A DNA stretch of 6,775 nucleotides, from the NCBI GenBank assembly GCA_004556255.1, contig SFHY01000072.1, positions 1 to 6,775 of the forward strand, in the 5' to 3' direction. This document shows, in pieces, positions 1 to 5,423 of the stretch. The DNA is from Lactobacillus delbrueckii (GTDB lineage: Bacteria; Bacillota; Bacilli; Lactobacillales; Lactobacillaceae). A program made the translations under genes and the position numbers. The stretch's first letter is position 1. Each line of letters opens with the position of its first letter. The notes under the pieces are model-generated. The model was not told the origin of the DNA. It ran no database searches and saw nothing but the letters and a program-made list of their open reading frames with translations.

Positions 1-1
1 G

Positions 2-409
2 ATCGATGAAAATGAGATCATCAGAATTTACGGCAAAAGATGGGACATCGAAGTCTTCTTCAAGACCTGCAAGAGTTTCTTGAAACTTGGTACTGAATAC
101 CACGGCCTCTCATATGATGCATTGACTGCCCATACGGCTTTCGTCTTTCTGCGCTACATGTTCATGTCAGTTGAGAAGCGAGATGATGAAGATGATAGGA
201 CAATAGGCGAGCTCTTTTACTGCATGATAGACGAGCTTGCGGACATTACTTTCCATCACTCCCTTCAGATCCTGGTGGAAGCCATGTTCGAGAGCGTGAA
301 AGAGATCTTCCAACTGACAGAAGAGCAGATGGAAAGGTTCACCAAAGCTTTCATTTCCCGCCTCCCGAAGTACATGCAAGAGGCTATATCGCCATCACTA
401 GCAGCATAA
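2..409 (+). CDS. IS4-family transposase, C-terminal part (5' end outside the window)
   Basis: The open frame runs in from the left edge, so only the last 135 residues are present; full IS4-family transposases are usually about 400 residues or more. Near the start of the visible part is the sequence YGKRWDIEVFFKTCK. It fits the IS4 signature Y-(2)-R-(3)-E-(6)-K exactly (Tyr at 29-31, Glu at 50-52), and this Glu is the last acidic residue of the DDE catalytic triad. The rest is a helical C-terminal tail ending in PSLAA. The enzyme would cut and join the ends of its own insertion sequence. The element's right end should lie shortly after the stop codon, but without the left end its inverted repeat cannot be defined. 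The visible frame is intact; whether the whole element is functional cannot be judged. The family call is firm and the exact IS name is not attempted. Confidence 0.88.
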   Translation: MDENEIIRIYGKRWDIEVFFKTCKSFLKLGTEYHGLSYDALTAHTAFVFLRYMFMSVEKRDDEDDRTIGELFYCMIDELADITFHHSLQILVEAMFESVKEIFQLTEEQMERFTKAFISRLPKYMQEAISPSLAA

Positions 410-487
410 TTGAATATTTACTGGTTAAACTATTGAGTTTTCAAGGCTTCATAGTTCTTTTTGATGTGGGAAGTTTAAGTTTTATAT

Positions 488-528
488 CATACTCTTTTCA
501 TATTGCATTTTTACACACATACTCTTTT
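488..528. repeat. Direct repeat CATACTCTTTT, two copies 30 bp apart
   Basis: The 11-mer CATACTCTTTT occurs at 488-498 and again at 518-528. The 30-bp spacing is close to three DNA helical turns, so both copies would face the same side of the helix. They lie between the transposase gene and a candidate promoter at 550-555. They could be a protein-binding site or chance in AT-rich DNA. The rest of 410-550 shows no gene. Confidence 0.35.
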
Positions 529-549
529 ATCTTATTTGTGCAGTTTTGG

Positions 550-555
550 TACAAT
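550..555 (+). promoter_or_regulatory. Candidate extended -10 promoter (TGGTACAAT)
   Basis: TACAAT matches the -10 consensus at five of six bases and is preceded by TG one base upstream, which makes an extended -10. The -35 region at 527-532 (TTATCT) is poor. The predicted start is near 562. No plus-strand gene follows, so the promoter would drive only the short RNA described next. Confidence 0.35.
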
Positions 556-561
556 ATGTTG

Positions 562-714
562 GCATATTAGGCGATTCATATTTAACACTTCTAACATCTT
601 TCGCATTTTTACCGATTCCTTTCTATTCATAAATGCATCGAAGCGCCATATGTCATCCCCTTTTACACATCTATTCAAAGAGGAGTCCCAACCGCGGGTT
701 GGGGCTTCTTTTTT
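562..714 (+). ncRNA. Candidate structured small RNA of about 150 nt
   Basis: The RNA would start near 562 and end at the hairpin and T-run at 684-714. Its 5' end can pair with a distal segment: 560-567 (TGGCATAT) with 648-655 (ATATGTCA), one G-U pair included, then 570-573 (GGCG) with 644-647 (CGCC) after a two-base bulge. Further in, 604-608 (CATTT) can pair with 631-635 (AAATG), and 598-603 can pair with 639-643 with one bulged base. No believable reading frame with a ribosome binding site lies inside. Promoter, stem and terminator are each seen in the sequence. That they form one RNA is inference. No known RNA family was recognised. Confidence 0.3.
684..714. terminator. Intrinsic terminator between convergent transcripts
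   Basis: AGTCCCAACC (684-693) and GGTTGGGGCT (697-706) form a ten-pair stem with one G-U pair and a GCG loop, followed by a T-rich run to 714. With wobble pairs the plus-strand stem extends further outward. On the minus strand it sits just beyond the stop at 718 and has A-rich sequence before it, so it probably also ends that gene. The plus-direction hairpin is the stronger one. Confidence 0.75.
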
Positions 715-717
715 GTT

Positions 718-1506
718 TTATTCTACTTTCTTCTTGCTAGACTGCTTTTCTGCTTTCTTAGTCGTTTTCTTGCTCGTTTGCTTTTTCTTCTTTTCAGTCT
801 TCGTCTTCTTCACCGGCAGCGGGCTCTCTTCTAGCTTGTTCAAGCTGATCTGGCGGAGCAGCTTCTTGAAGTGGGCCTGGCTTCCAATTTTTTCTATTTG
901 CCCCCGGTTTCCCTTAAACCAGTAAACGCCGCTGGCGTCTGCAAAGAGGCTGACCAAGTCAGAACCCGCGTAAGCGCCGGTCAAGCTTCCTTCCGTCTTG
1001 CCAATCGCCACTTCTTTGCGGTAAAAGTAGCGCGGCTTGGCCCCGCCTACCGGGAAATAACTGGTCAAGCTGCTTAAAGTAACCCGGCCGCTGGCCGCTA
1101 CCGCTAAAACCAGCAGGTCACTCACTGCCTGCCCGGTCTGGTTGTCGATCTCCAGCTGCAGCTTGCCGCTCTTTTCCTCCGTCTCCCAGACATTTAAACC
1201 CGCGGCCGCGCTGGCTGCTGGCAAGTCCTGGTTGGTCTCTTTTAGTGCCTGGTTCTCCTTAGCCAGGCGGGAATTTTTCTTCCTTAAACTAGAATTGTCG
1301 CTCGCCAATTTGTCCAGCCGCTTTTTGACGCTGGAAGCTTCACTGCTGCTAGTCCGGCTGGCCTGGTAGAGCTGGCCGGCCAGCTGACTGTTTCTCTGGG
1401 TCTGCTTGGCAGCTTGCGCGCTCAGCCAGACGCTGGCCCCCATGGCGGCAAAGCCCACGACCAGGGCCAAGACTGTCAGCCAGGTCAGCCAATTTTTCTC
1501 CTTCAT
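718..1506 (-). CDS. Membrane-anchored coiled-coil protein with lysine-rich tail, function unknown
   Basis: This 262-residue protein has four visible parts. Residues 1-6 are short and basic and precede one hydrophobic segment (about 7-30), which fits an uncleaved anchor or signal with the rest outside the cell. Residues 50-95 are rich in Ser, Lys, Leu and Glu with coiled-coil character (KKRLDKLASDNSSLRKKNSR). Residues 100-225 look like a compact domain with beta-type patterning and several aromatic residues (SYFPVGGAKPRYFYRKE). Residues 232-262 are very lysine-rich (KKTKTEKKKKQTSKKTTKK) and probably disordered; they could bind anionic wall polymer or nucleic acid. No family was recognised and no catalytic motif is evident. 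The start is supported by AAGGGGG 11 bases upstream and a -10 box at 1547-1552. The gene is monocistronic, with hairpin terminators on both sides. That it is a real gene is fairly sure; its role is not known. Confidence 0.8.
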   Translation of the reverse strand: MKEKNWLTWLTVLALVVGFAAMGASVWLSAQAAKQTQRNSQLAGQLYQASRTSSSEASSVKKRLDKLASDNSSLRKKNSRLAKENQALKETNQDLPAASAAAGLNVWETEEKSGKLQLEIDNQTGQAVSDLLVLAVAASGRVTLSSLTSYFPVGGAKPRYFYRKEVAIGKTEGSLTGAYAGSDLVSLFADASGVYWFKGNRGQIEKIGSQAHFKKLLRQISLNKLEESPLPVKKTKTEKKKKQTSKKTTKKAEKQSSKKKVE

Positions 1507-1546
1507 CGTTGTTCTATCCCCCTTATTTTTCTAACATCACTCTTTC

Positions 1547-1552
1547 ATTATA
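1547..1552 (-). promoter_or_regulatory. -10 box (TATAAT) of the coiled-coil protein gene
   Basis: A perfect TATAAT on the minus strand lies about 40 bases before the ATG at 1506 and downstream of the neighbouring gene's terminator. The predicted start is near 1540. No good -35 is seen 16-18 bases upstream, and there is no TG extension, so strength is uncertain. Confidence 0.5.
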
Positions 1553-1587
1553 CTACTTCCTTTGAAAAGGCTTCCGCACCCTTGGAT

Positions 1588-1614
1588 AAAAGAAAAAGGC
1601 GGGAACTTCCCGCC
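1588..1614 (-). terminator. Intrinsic terminator of the XRE regulator gene
   Basis: On the minus strand GGCGGGA pairs perfectly with TCCCGCC (1608-1614 and 1598-1604) around a three-base loop, followed by TTTTTCTTTT. It begins at the base after the regulator's stop codon and isolates that gene from the next minus-strand gene. Confidence 0.9.
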
Positions 1615-1983
1615 TTACTGAGCATCGCGCTCGGCAATATCGCAGCGCATCAGCTTCTCAATGATGTCAATATATTCTCGCGGCACCTGCTGGCCCAGAT
1701 AGGTCAAACGGACATCGCGGTCGGTCAAGTCGACCACCTTGCGGTCTTCCCGCCCCTCCTGTTCCAGCATTTCTACTGGCAAACCGGCCAGAATGCTGTT
1801 TCTAGACACGCCAAAAACATTCGCTATCTTCTCAATGGCCTTCATCCGCGGCACCTTGCGGCCAACCTCCCAATTTGAGATTGTCTGCTTGCTTACTCCC
1901 AAGGCCAGGGCCAGCTCCTGTTGGCTCATCCCCCGCCGCCGGCGCAGGGCTCGCAAATACTTGCCAATCATGTTCTTTTCCAT
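1615..1983 (-). CDS. Cro/C1 (XRE) family helix-turn-helix regulator
   Basis: This is a cytoplasmic DNA-binding protein of 122 residues. Residues about 6-62 form a classic HTH_3 domain: a basic first helix (LRALRRRRGMS), the turn QQELALALGVSKQTISNWE with the recognition helix at about 31-39, then GRKVPRMKAIEKIANVFGVS. The C-terminal 60 residues are acidic-rich and of unknown fold (VVDLTDRDVRLTYLGQQVP); they may dimerise or sense a ligand. The start at 1983 is backed by AGGTGG nine bases upstream; Met5 is a less likely alternative because its upstream sequence is weaker. The gene is alone, with its own terminator and no partner toxin or phage gene beside it. Autoregulation is plausible given the repeats at 2001-2017, but its targets cannot be read from the sequence. 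Confidence 0.9.
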   Translation of the reverse strand: MEKNMIGKYLRALRRRRGMSQQELALALGVSKQTISNWEVGRKVPRMKAIEKIANVFGVSRNSILAGLPVEMLEQEGREDRKVVDLTDRDVRLTYLGQQVPREYIDIIEKLMRCDIAERDAQ

Positions 1984-2000
1984 CCAAAGTCACCACCTGT

Positions 2001-2017
2001 CATAAGCATAGCATAAG
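2001..2017. promoter_or_regulatory. Possible operator/promoter of the XRE gene (CATAAG repeat)
   Basis: CATAAG occurs at 2001-2006 and 2012-2017, spaced 11 bp or one helical turn, with a further CATA between. On the minus strand the same bases read TGCTATGCT, an extended -10-like element at 2005-2010. It would place the start at about 1998, right at the ribosome binding site, which is unusually close. No convincing -35 is present. The site could be a repressor operator, a promoter, or both. Confidence 0.3.
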
Positions 2018-2078
2018 TTGTAATAAAATGAAATGTTTATGAGAGATTTTTGTATTTTTTAGAAAAGAACATATCAGA

Positions 2079-2109
2079 TAAAAAAGAAGCCTGCTTCCGC
2101 AGACTTCTT
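2079..2109 (-). terminator. Intrinsic terminator of gpsA
   Basis: On the minus strand AAGAAGTCTGC pairs with GCAGGCTTCTT (2099-2109 and 2084-2094) with one U-G pair and a GGAA tetraloop, followed by a run of six T. It lies 11 bases past the gpsA stop codon. Confidence 0.9.
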
Positions 2110-2120
2110 AATTAACTTTC

Positions 2121-3134
2121 TTACTTGGTCATTTCTGACTTCTTTTCCCGCAGCATCAAGGCGTCAACGGTTTCCCGGGCGTCAGCACCGCGGTTGACCA
2201 CGGCGTCAACGGCGAAGACGATCGGCATTTCCACGTCATACTTGTCAGCCAGTTCCAAGGCAGCTGGAATAGCGTTGATCCCTTCAACGACCATGCCAAC
2301 TTCCTTCTTGGCTTCTTCAGCGCTCTTACCCTTGCCGATCAAGTAGCCGGCATTGTTGTTCCGGCTTTCCTTGCTGGTAGCAGTAACGATCAAGTCACCC
2401 ATGCCGGCCAGGCCGTCAAAGGAGTCTTCCTTGCCCCCCATCTTAAGGCCCAGACGCTTGATTTCCGCCATCCCGCGGATGATCAAGGCAGCCCGCATGT
2501 TGTCCCCGTAGCCCAGGCCTGAGCAGATCCCGCTGGCCAAAGCAATTACGTTCTTCAAAGCCCCGCAGAGCTCAACGCCCAGGCGGTCAGAGTTGGTGTA
2601 AACCCGCATGTTCTTGTTCATGAAGACGTCCTGGACCTTTTCAGACACAGCTTGGTCTTCACAGGCGGAAACGATGGTGGTTGGCAGGTCCTTGGCCACT
2701 TCTTCAGCGTGGGTCGGGCCAGACAGGGCGACGTAGTGGACATTGCCATGCTTGCCGTCCTTGTTTACTTCGTCAGCGATAACTTCAGTCAAAGTCAAGA
2801 GGGTGTCTGGTTCGATCCCCTTAGCCACGTCAACGATGATCTGCCCGTCTGGAATAAAGGCAGCGGCAGTCTTGGCAGTTGAGCGGACGAAGACTGATGG
2901 TACGGCGAAAAGGATGATGTCCTTGTCTTGGCAGGCTTCCGCGATGTCCTTGGTAAATTTAATTTCGTCAGGAATAACCATACCTGGCAGGTTCTTCTGG
3001 CGACGAGTTCTTGAGAGTTCGTCGACTTCTTGCGGCAGGGCTGACCAGACGGTCACTTCATGACCAGAGTTGCTGAGCATCCGGGCCAGTGCCATGCCCC
3101 AAGTACCTGCTCCCAAAACACCGATTTTTGCCAT
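2121..3134 (-). CDS. gpsA: NAD(P)-dependent glycerol-3-phosphate dehydrogenase
   Basis: GpsA reduces dihydroxyacetone phosphate to sn-glycerol-3-phosphate, the backbone precursor of membrane phospholipids and of glycerol-phosphate teichoic acids; it is cytoplasmic. The 337 residues match the usual family length. The Rossmann dinucleotide motif GAGTWG is at 8-13. VAKGIE with the conserved Lys is at 104-108 and SGPTHAEE at 138-145. The catalytic Lys is in GALKN (Lys194), and the C-terminal domain carries GLAGMGDL (241-248) and SRNN (257-260). The start at 3134 gives the expected MAKIGVLGAGTWG and has GAGGT seven bases upstream. An extended -10 promoter at 3202-3210 and the terminator at 2079-2109 suggest a single-gene transcript. 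A candidate RNA with its own terminator lies further upstream and might act as a leader. All expected residues are present, so the gene should be functional. Confidence 0.97.
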   Translation of the reverse strand: MAKIGVLGAGTWGMALARMLSNSGHEVTVWSALPQEVDELSRTRRQKNLPGMVIPDEIKFTKDIAEACQDKDIILFAVPSVFVRSTAKTAAAFIPDGQIIVDVAKGIEPDTLLTLTEVIADEVNKDGKHGNVHYVALSGPTHAEEVAKDLPTTIVSACEDQAVSEKVQDVFMNKNMRVYTNSDRLGVELCGALKNVIALASGICSGLGYGDNMRAALIIRGMAEIKRLGLKMGGKEDSFDGLAGMGDLIVTATSKESRNNNAGYLIGKGKSAEEAKKEVGMVVEGINAIPAALELADKYDVEMPIVFAVDAVVNRGADARETVDALMLREKKSEMTK

Positions 3135-3201
3135 ATTATTACCTCACTTAGTTTGTTGATTCCTATTCGCGGCAGCAAAACGGCCGCCACTGATCTAACC
3201 T

Positions 3202-3210
3202 ATTATAGCA
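3202..3210 (-). promoter_or_regulatory. Extended -10 promoter of gpsA (TGCTATAAT)
   Basis: On the minus strand a perfect TATAAT is preceded by TG one base away, a full extended -10. It lies about 67 bases before the gpsA ATG. No clear -35 is seen, which extended -10 promoters tolerate. The predicted start is near 3195, downstream of the terminator at 3273-3300, so gpsA can be transcribed independently of the RNA upstream. Confidence 0.65.
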
Positions 3211-3272
3211 CTCAGCCGGCAACTTTCTCTTTGCCCCCAGACTAATTATTAAAAAATTAGCTTTAACTGCAC

Positions 3273-3300
3273 AAAAAAGACGTTTCCCAATTGAAACGTC
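3273..3300 (-). terminator. Intrinsic terminator upstream of gpsA, end of candidate RNA
   Basis: On the minus strand GACGTTTC (3293-3300) pairs perfectly with GAAACGTC (3279-3286) around AATTGG, followed by six T. There is no minus-strand protein gene between it and the divergent gene at 3668, so it must end either a small RNA or a gpsA leader. Confidence 0.88.
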
Positions 3301-3404
3301 CATTAGAGAATAGCCATATTAAAAAGTGTAAACAAAAACAGCTATGCATTTATCTCCAAGTGAAAAACTCAAGAGTTTATTAAAAGCAACCGCTTACTCT
3401 TGCA
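3273..3404 (-). ncRNA. Candidate structured small RNA or gpsA leader, about 130 nt
   Basis: A promoter with five of six matches in both boxes (3411-3439) predicts a start near 3404, and a perfect intrinsic terminator ends at 3273. Between them the minus-strand RNA can form two further hairpins. The first has CAAGAGT (3396-3402) pairing with ACTCTTG (3370-3376), closed inside by AAGC-GGTT-GCTT (3384-3395). The second has GGAGA (3353-3357) with TCTCT (3305-3309) and, after a seven-base bulge, ATAGC (3341-3345) with GCTAT (3310-3314). The outer and inner right-hand arms are contiguous. Promoter, fold and terminator agree on one compact RNA. It may be an independent sRNA, because gpsA has its own promoter further on, or a premature-termination leader of gpsA. 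No known riboswitch or T-box core was recognised. Confidence 0.55.
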
Positions 3405-3410
3405 CAACCT

Positions 3411-3439
3411 ATTGTATGATGTAAAATAGTCTTTGACAA
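3411..3439 (-). promoter_or_regulatory. Near-consensus sigma-A promoter (TTGTCA-17-TACAAT)
   Basis: On the minus strand the -35 TTGTCA is at 3434-3439 and the -10 TACAAT at 3411-3416, separated by exactly 17 bases; each box has one mismatch to consensus. It is the best promoter in the window and points away from the cyclase gene toward gpsA. The same bases read on the plus strand give a perfect TTGACA (3433-3438), but with no good -10 after it. Confidence 0.65.
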
Positions 3440-3536
3440 GGCTTTTCGTGAATTTAAACATTTTTTATGCACCTTTTTTCAAAAGGAGAACGATTTTTTC
3501 CTAATTGCTTTCTCAGTTATATAACATTTTAACAAT

Positions 3537-3623
3537 TTGTAATAATACCATCCGCTATTGTATACTGAAGAATAGGATTATCCTTTCCAAATTTGGATAA
3601 TTCCTATCGAACGATATTATAAT
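3537..3623 (+). promoter_or_regulatory. Two candidate promoters for the cyclase operon
   Basis: The upstream candidate has TTGTAA at 3537-3542 and TATACT at 3561-3566 with an 18-base spacer; transcription would start near 3573 and the leader would hold the whole inverted repeat at 3572-3607. The downstream candidate is a perfect TATAAT at 3618-3623 with only a weak -35-like TTGGAT at 3593-3598; it would start near 3630. In the second case the inverted repeat centres about 40 bases before the start, a position typical of an activator site. The sequence alone does not decide between them. Confidence 0.4.
3572..3607. repeat. Large inverted repeat upstream of the cyclase gene
   Basis: ATAGGATTATCC (3572-3583) is the complement of GGATAATTCCTAT (3595-3607) except for one extra base, and the centre is itself palindromic (CCAAATTTGG). 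No T-run follows, so it is not a terminator. A third related half-site, AATAGGAAATTAT, lies at 3625-3637. The element may be an operator, or an RNA switch in which the second arm pairs with either the first or the third. Confidence 0.6.
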
Positions 3624-3667
3624 TAATAGGAAATTATATCATAGTAAAAACAAGGTGTAATTCAGCA

Positions 3668-5410
3668 ATGTTTAAACAGCTTAGGAAAGCGAACCATGAC
3701 GACTACCTGCTCATCGCGGCTACTTTGATTTTGTTGGTCGTCTTCAACCTCAGCTTGCTCAGTTACGTCCAGGAACAGCAGAAAGCTTTCGAGCGCGACC
3801 AAGCCCAAGCCCTGACAACCGGCTTCTCCCGGACCTTGAAGGGTGAGATCAAGAACGCCTTGACCCTGTCGACAACTTTGAAGGAACTGGTTTTGGCCGG
3901 TAATGGCAAAGTCGAGAACTTCTCCATCGTGGCCAAGGACCTTTTAGAAGAAAACGAAGCAGCCAGCAACCTGCAGCTGGCGCCTAAAGGGAAAGTCACT
4001 GAAATCTATCCTTTAAAAGGAAATGAAGCAGGCAAGATCAACCTTTTGACCGACCCGGTCCGCGGCCCTCTTTGCCGCTACGGGATCAGCCACCAGGTCA
4101 CCGTGACCCAGGGGCCAATCGCCCTAAAGCAAGGGGGGAAAGGCGTGGTCATGCGGACGCCGATTTTTATCAAGAAAAAGGGCAAGAAGCAGTTCTGGGG
4201 CTTTGCAATCGTCGTGATGAAGATTCCCCAGACCTTCTCCTCAACCGCGGCTAATCTTAAATCAGCCGGCTACAGCTACGAATTAGAAAAGCAAGTTTCA
4301 CCCTTAAATACCAGCTACAAGCAGGTCATGCAAAAGGGCAGCCTCCACGAGCCAATCACCTACAGCTTCACGACTACTGACAACAGCAAATGGCTCTTGA
4401 AGCTGGCTCCGGCCAGTGGCTGGCGCTACAACAAGTGGAACTGGTTCATGGGCTATATCATGCTCACCGACTTCGCCATCGCCGGCCTCATGCTCTGGGT
4501 GATCAACCGGCGGATCAGCGGACGGATTCTGAAAAGAGAAGCCACCCTGGACCCCTTGACTCAAGCCTACAACCGGCAAGGCTTTGACTGGAAGCTGGCG
4601 CGCCTGTCAGCCAAGAAGCAGCCGGAGACCACGGTAATCATGCTGGACATCGACGACTTCAAATCGATCAACGATGTCTTTGGCCACCAGACCGGGGATG
4701 CGGTTTTAGTCCAGCTGACTAAGAACTTGAAGCAGTGCTTCGGGCCAAACGCTATCATCGGCAGAAACGGCGGGGACGAATTCGTCGTGGCTCTTTCCGG
4801 CAAGATGAGCGACAACCGGCCTGCTATCAAAAGCCTATCCGTTTTAAAGCAGGAAGCGGAAAGCAACGGGGAAGCAATTCCTTTCTCCGTTTCCATCGGC
4901 TACAGCGAATTCCCGGGCCAGGCCAAGGATTATGAAGAGGCCTTGAAGTTCGCCGACGCTGCCTTGTATGAAGTAAAAATTGCCGGCAAGAACAATTTTG
5001 CCAGCTACAAGTCCAGCCTGTCGGAAAAGAAGCACCACAACCAGCTGGGCCTGGGTTTAAGGGCCCTGGCGGCGGGTGACCCAACTCCCCTTTTGGTCAT
5101 GCAGATGGATACTAAGGAAGCCATCTACGTCAATAAGAGCCTGCTAGAGCTGTTTGGCTGCGAATTGTCATCAGAATTCTACGACTATTACGGCCAGTCC
5201 CTGCTCAACTTGATTTCCCCAGGCGACCAGGCCCGGGTCAAGGAGGAGTTTACCGACTTTGTCGAGTCGGCAGTTGATGAAGAGCGCTTTAGGGGCGACT
5301 GCCAGATTTTGACGGCGGATGCCCGGACTTTGCGCGTCTTCTGCGACATGAAGTATTCTGTCAACCAGCGCTATGGCGCCTTGGTTTATATCAGTTTCGT
5401 CCTTAATTAA
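3668..5410 (+). CDS. Membrane diguanylate cyclase: CHASE-like sensor, GGDEF, C-terminal PAS-like region
   Basis: It is predicted to make cyclic di-GMP from two GTP at the inner face of the membrane. A first membrane segment lies at about 13-34 and a second at about 259-279. The outside loop between them has CHASE-like features (LLTDPVRGP, GPIALKQGGKGVVMRTPIF, FWGFAIVV at 177-184), so it probably binds a small extracellular ligand. The GGDEF domain spans about 290-450: LTQAYNRQGF, VIMLDIDDFKSIND with the first metal Asp327, and an intact RNGGDEF (signature at 368-372). The inhibitory I-site RxxD is absent; GPNA occupies that position. Residues about 470-575 resemble a PAS domain (AIYVNKSLLELFGC), unusual because PAS normally precedes GGDEF. 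No EAL domain is present. The start places basic MFKQLRK before the first membrane segment and has AAGGTG ten bases upstream. The oxidoreductase gene follows 13 bases later. Confidence 0.9.
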   Translation: MFKQLRKANHDDYLLIAATLILLVVFNLSLLSYVQEQQKAFERDQAQALTTGFSRTLKGEIKNALTLSTTLKELVLAGNGKVENFSIVAKDLLEENEAASNLQLAPKGKVTEIYPLKGNEAGKINLLTDPVRGPLCRYGISHQVTVTQGPIALKQGGKGVVMRTPIFIKKKGKKQFWGFAIVVMKIPQTFSSTAANLKSAGYSYELEKQVSPLNTSYKQVMQKGSLHEPITYSFTTTDNSKWLLKLAPASGWRYNKWNWFMGYIMLTDFAIAGLMLWVINRRISGRILKREATLDPLTQAYNRQGFDWKLARLSAKKQPETTVIMLDIDDFKSINDVFGHQTGDAVLVQLTKNLKQCFGPNAIIGRNGGDEFVVALSGKMSDNRPAIKSLSVLKQEAESNGEAIPFSVSIGYSEFPGQAKDYEEALKFADAALYEVKIAGKNNFASYKSSLSEKKHHNQLGLGLRALAAGDPTPLLVMQMDTKEAIYVNKSLLELFGCELSSEFYDYYGQSLLNLISPGDQARVKEEFTDFVESAVDEERFRGDCQILTADARTLRVFCDMKYSVNQRYGALVYISFVLN

Positions 5411-5423
5411 CGGAGGCAAAAAA

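Noticed and set aside
503..925. 140-codon plus-strand open frame, rich in Phe and Leu
   Set aside because: It runs through the terminator at 684-714 and then antisense through the lysine-rich end of the 718-1506 gene, whose Lys codons read as Phe/Leu on the other strand. It has no ribosome binding site.
3320..3340. AAAGTGTAAACAAA-like sequence recalling insertion sequence ends of the IS256 type
   Set aside because: There is no matching inverted partner, target duplication or transposase fragment nearby; it lies inside the loop of the candidate RNA and is too short to judge.
3263..3349. 28-residue minus-strand frame (MHSCFCLHFLIWLFSNG...) with GGAG four bases before the ATG; possible small hydrophobic toxin or leader peptide
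   Set aside because: Its stop codon lies beyond the intrinsic terminator at 3273-3300, so most transcripts would lack the stop, and the ribosome binding site spacing is short. The fold of the RNA explains the sequence better.
3472..3486. CCTTTT-TTC-AAAAGG hairpin
   Set aside because: It is a six-pair AT-rich stem with no T-run after it, so it is too weak to call a terminator.
3505..3600. Short plus-strand frame from a TTG after AAAGGAG at 3482-3488
   Set aside because: The spacing to the TTG is too long, the start is rare, and the frame overlaps the promoter and inverted repeat of the cyclase gene.
3633..3641. Minus-strand extended -10-like TGATATAAT
   Set aside because: It is one of several AT-rich matches in this gap, has no -35, and leads to no gene or terminator of its own before the better promoter at 3411-3439.
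5373..5423. Upstream in-frame ATG that would add 17 residues to the flavin oxidoreductase
   Set aside because: It overlaps the end of the cyclase gene and lacks a ribosome binding site, whereas the ATG at 5424 has GGAGG at ideal spacing.
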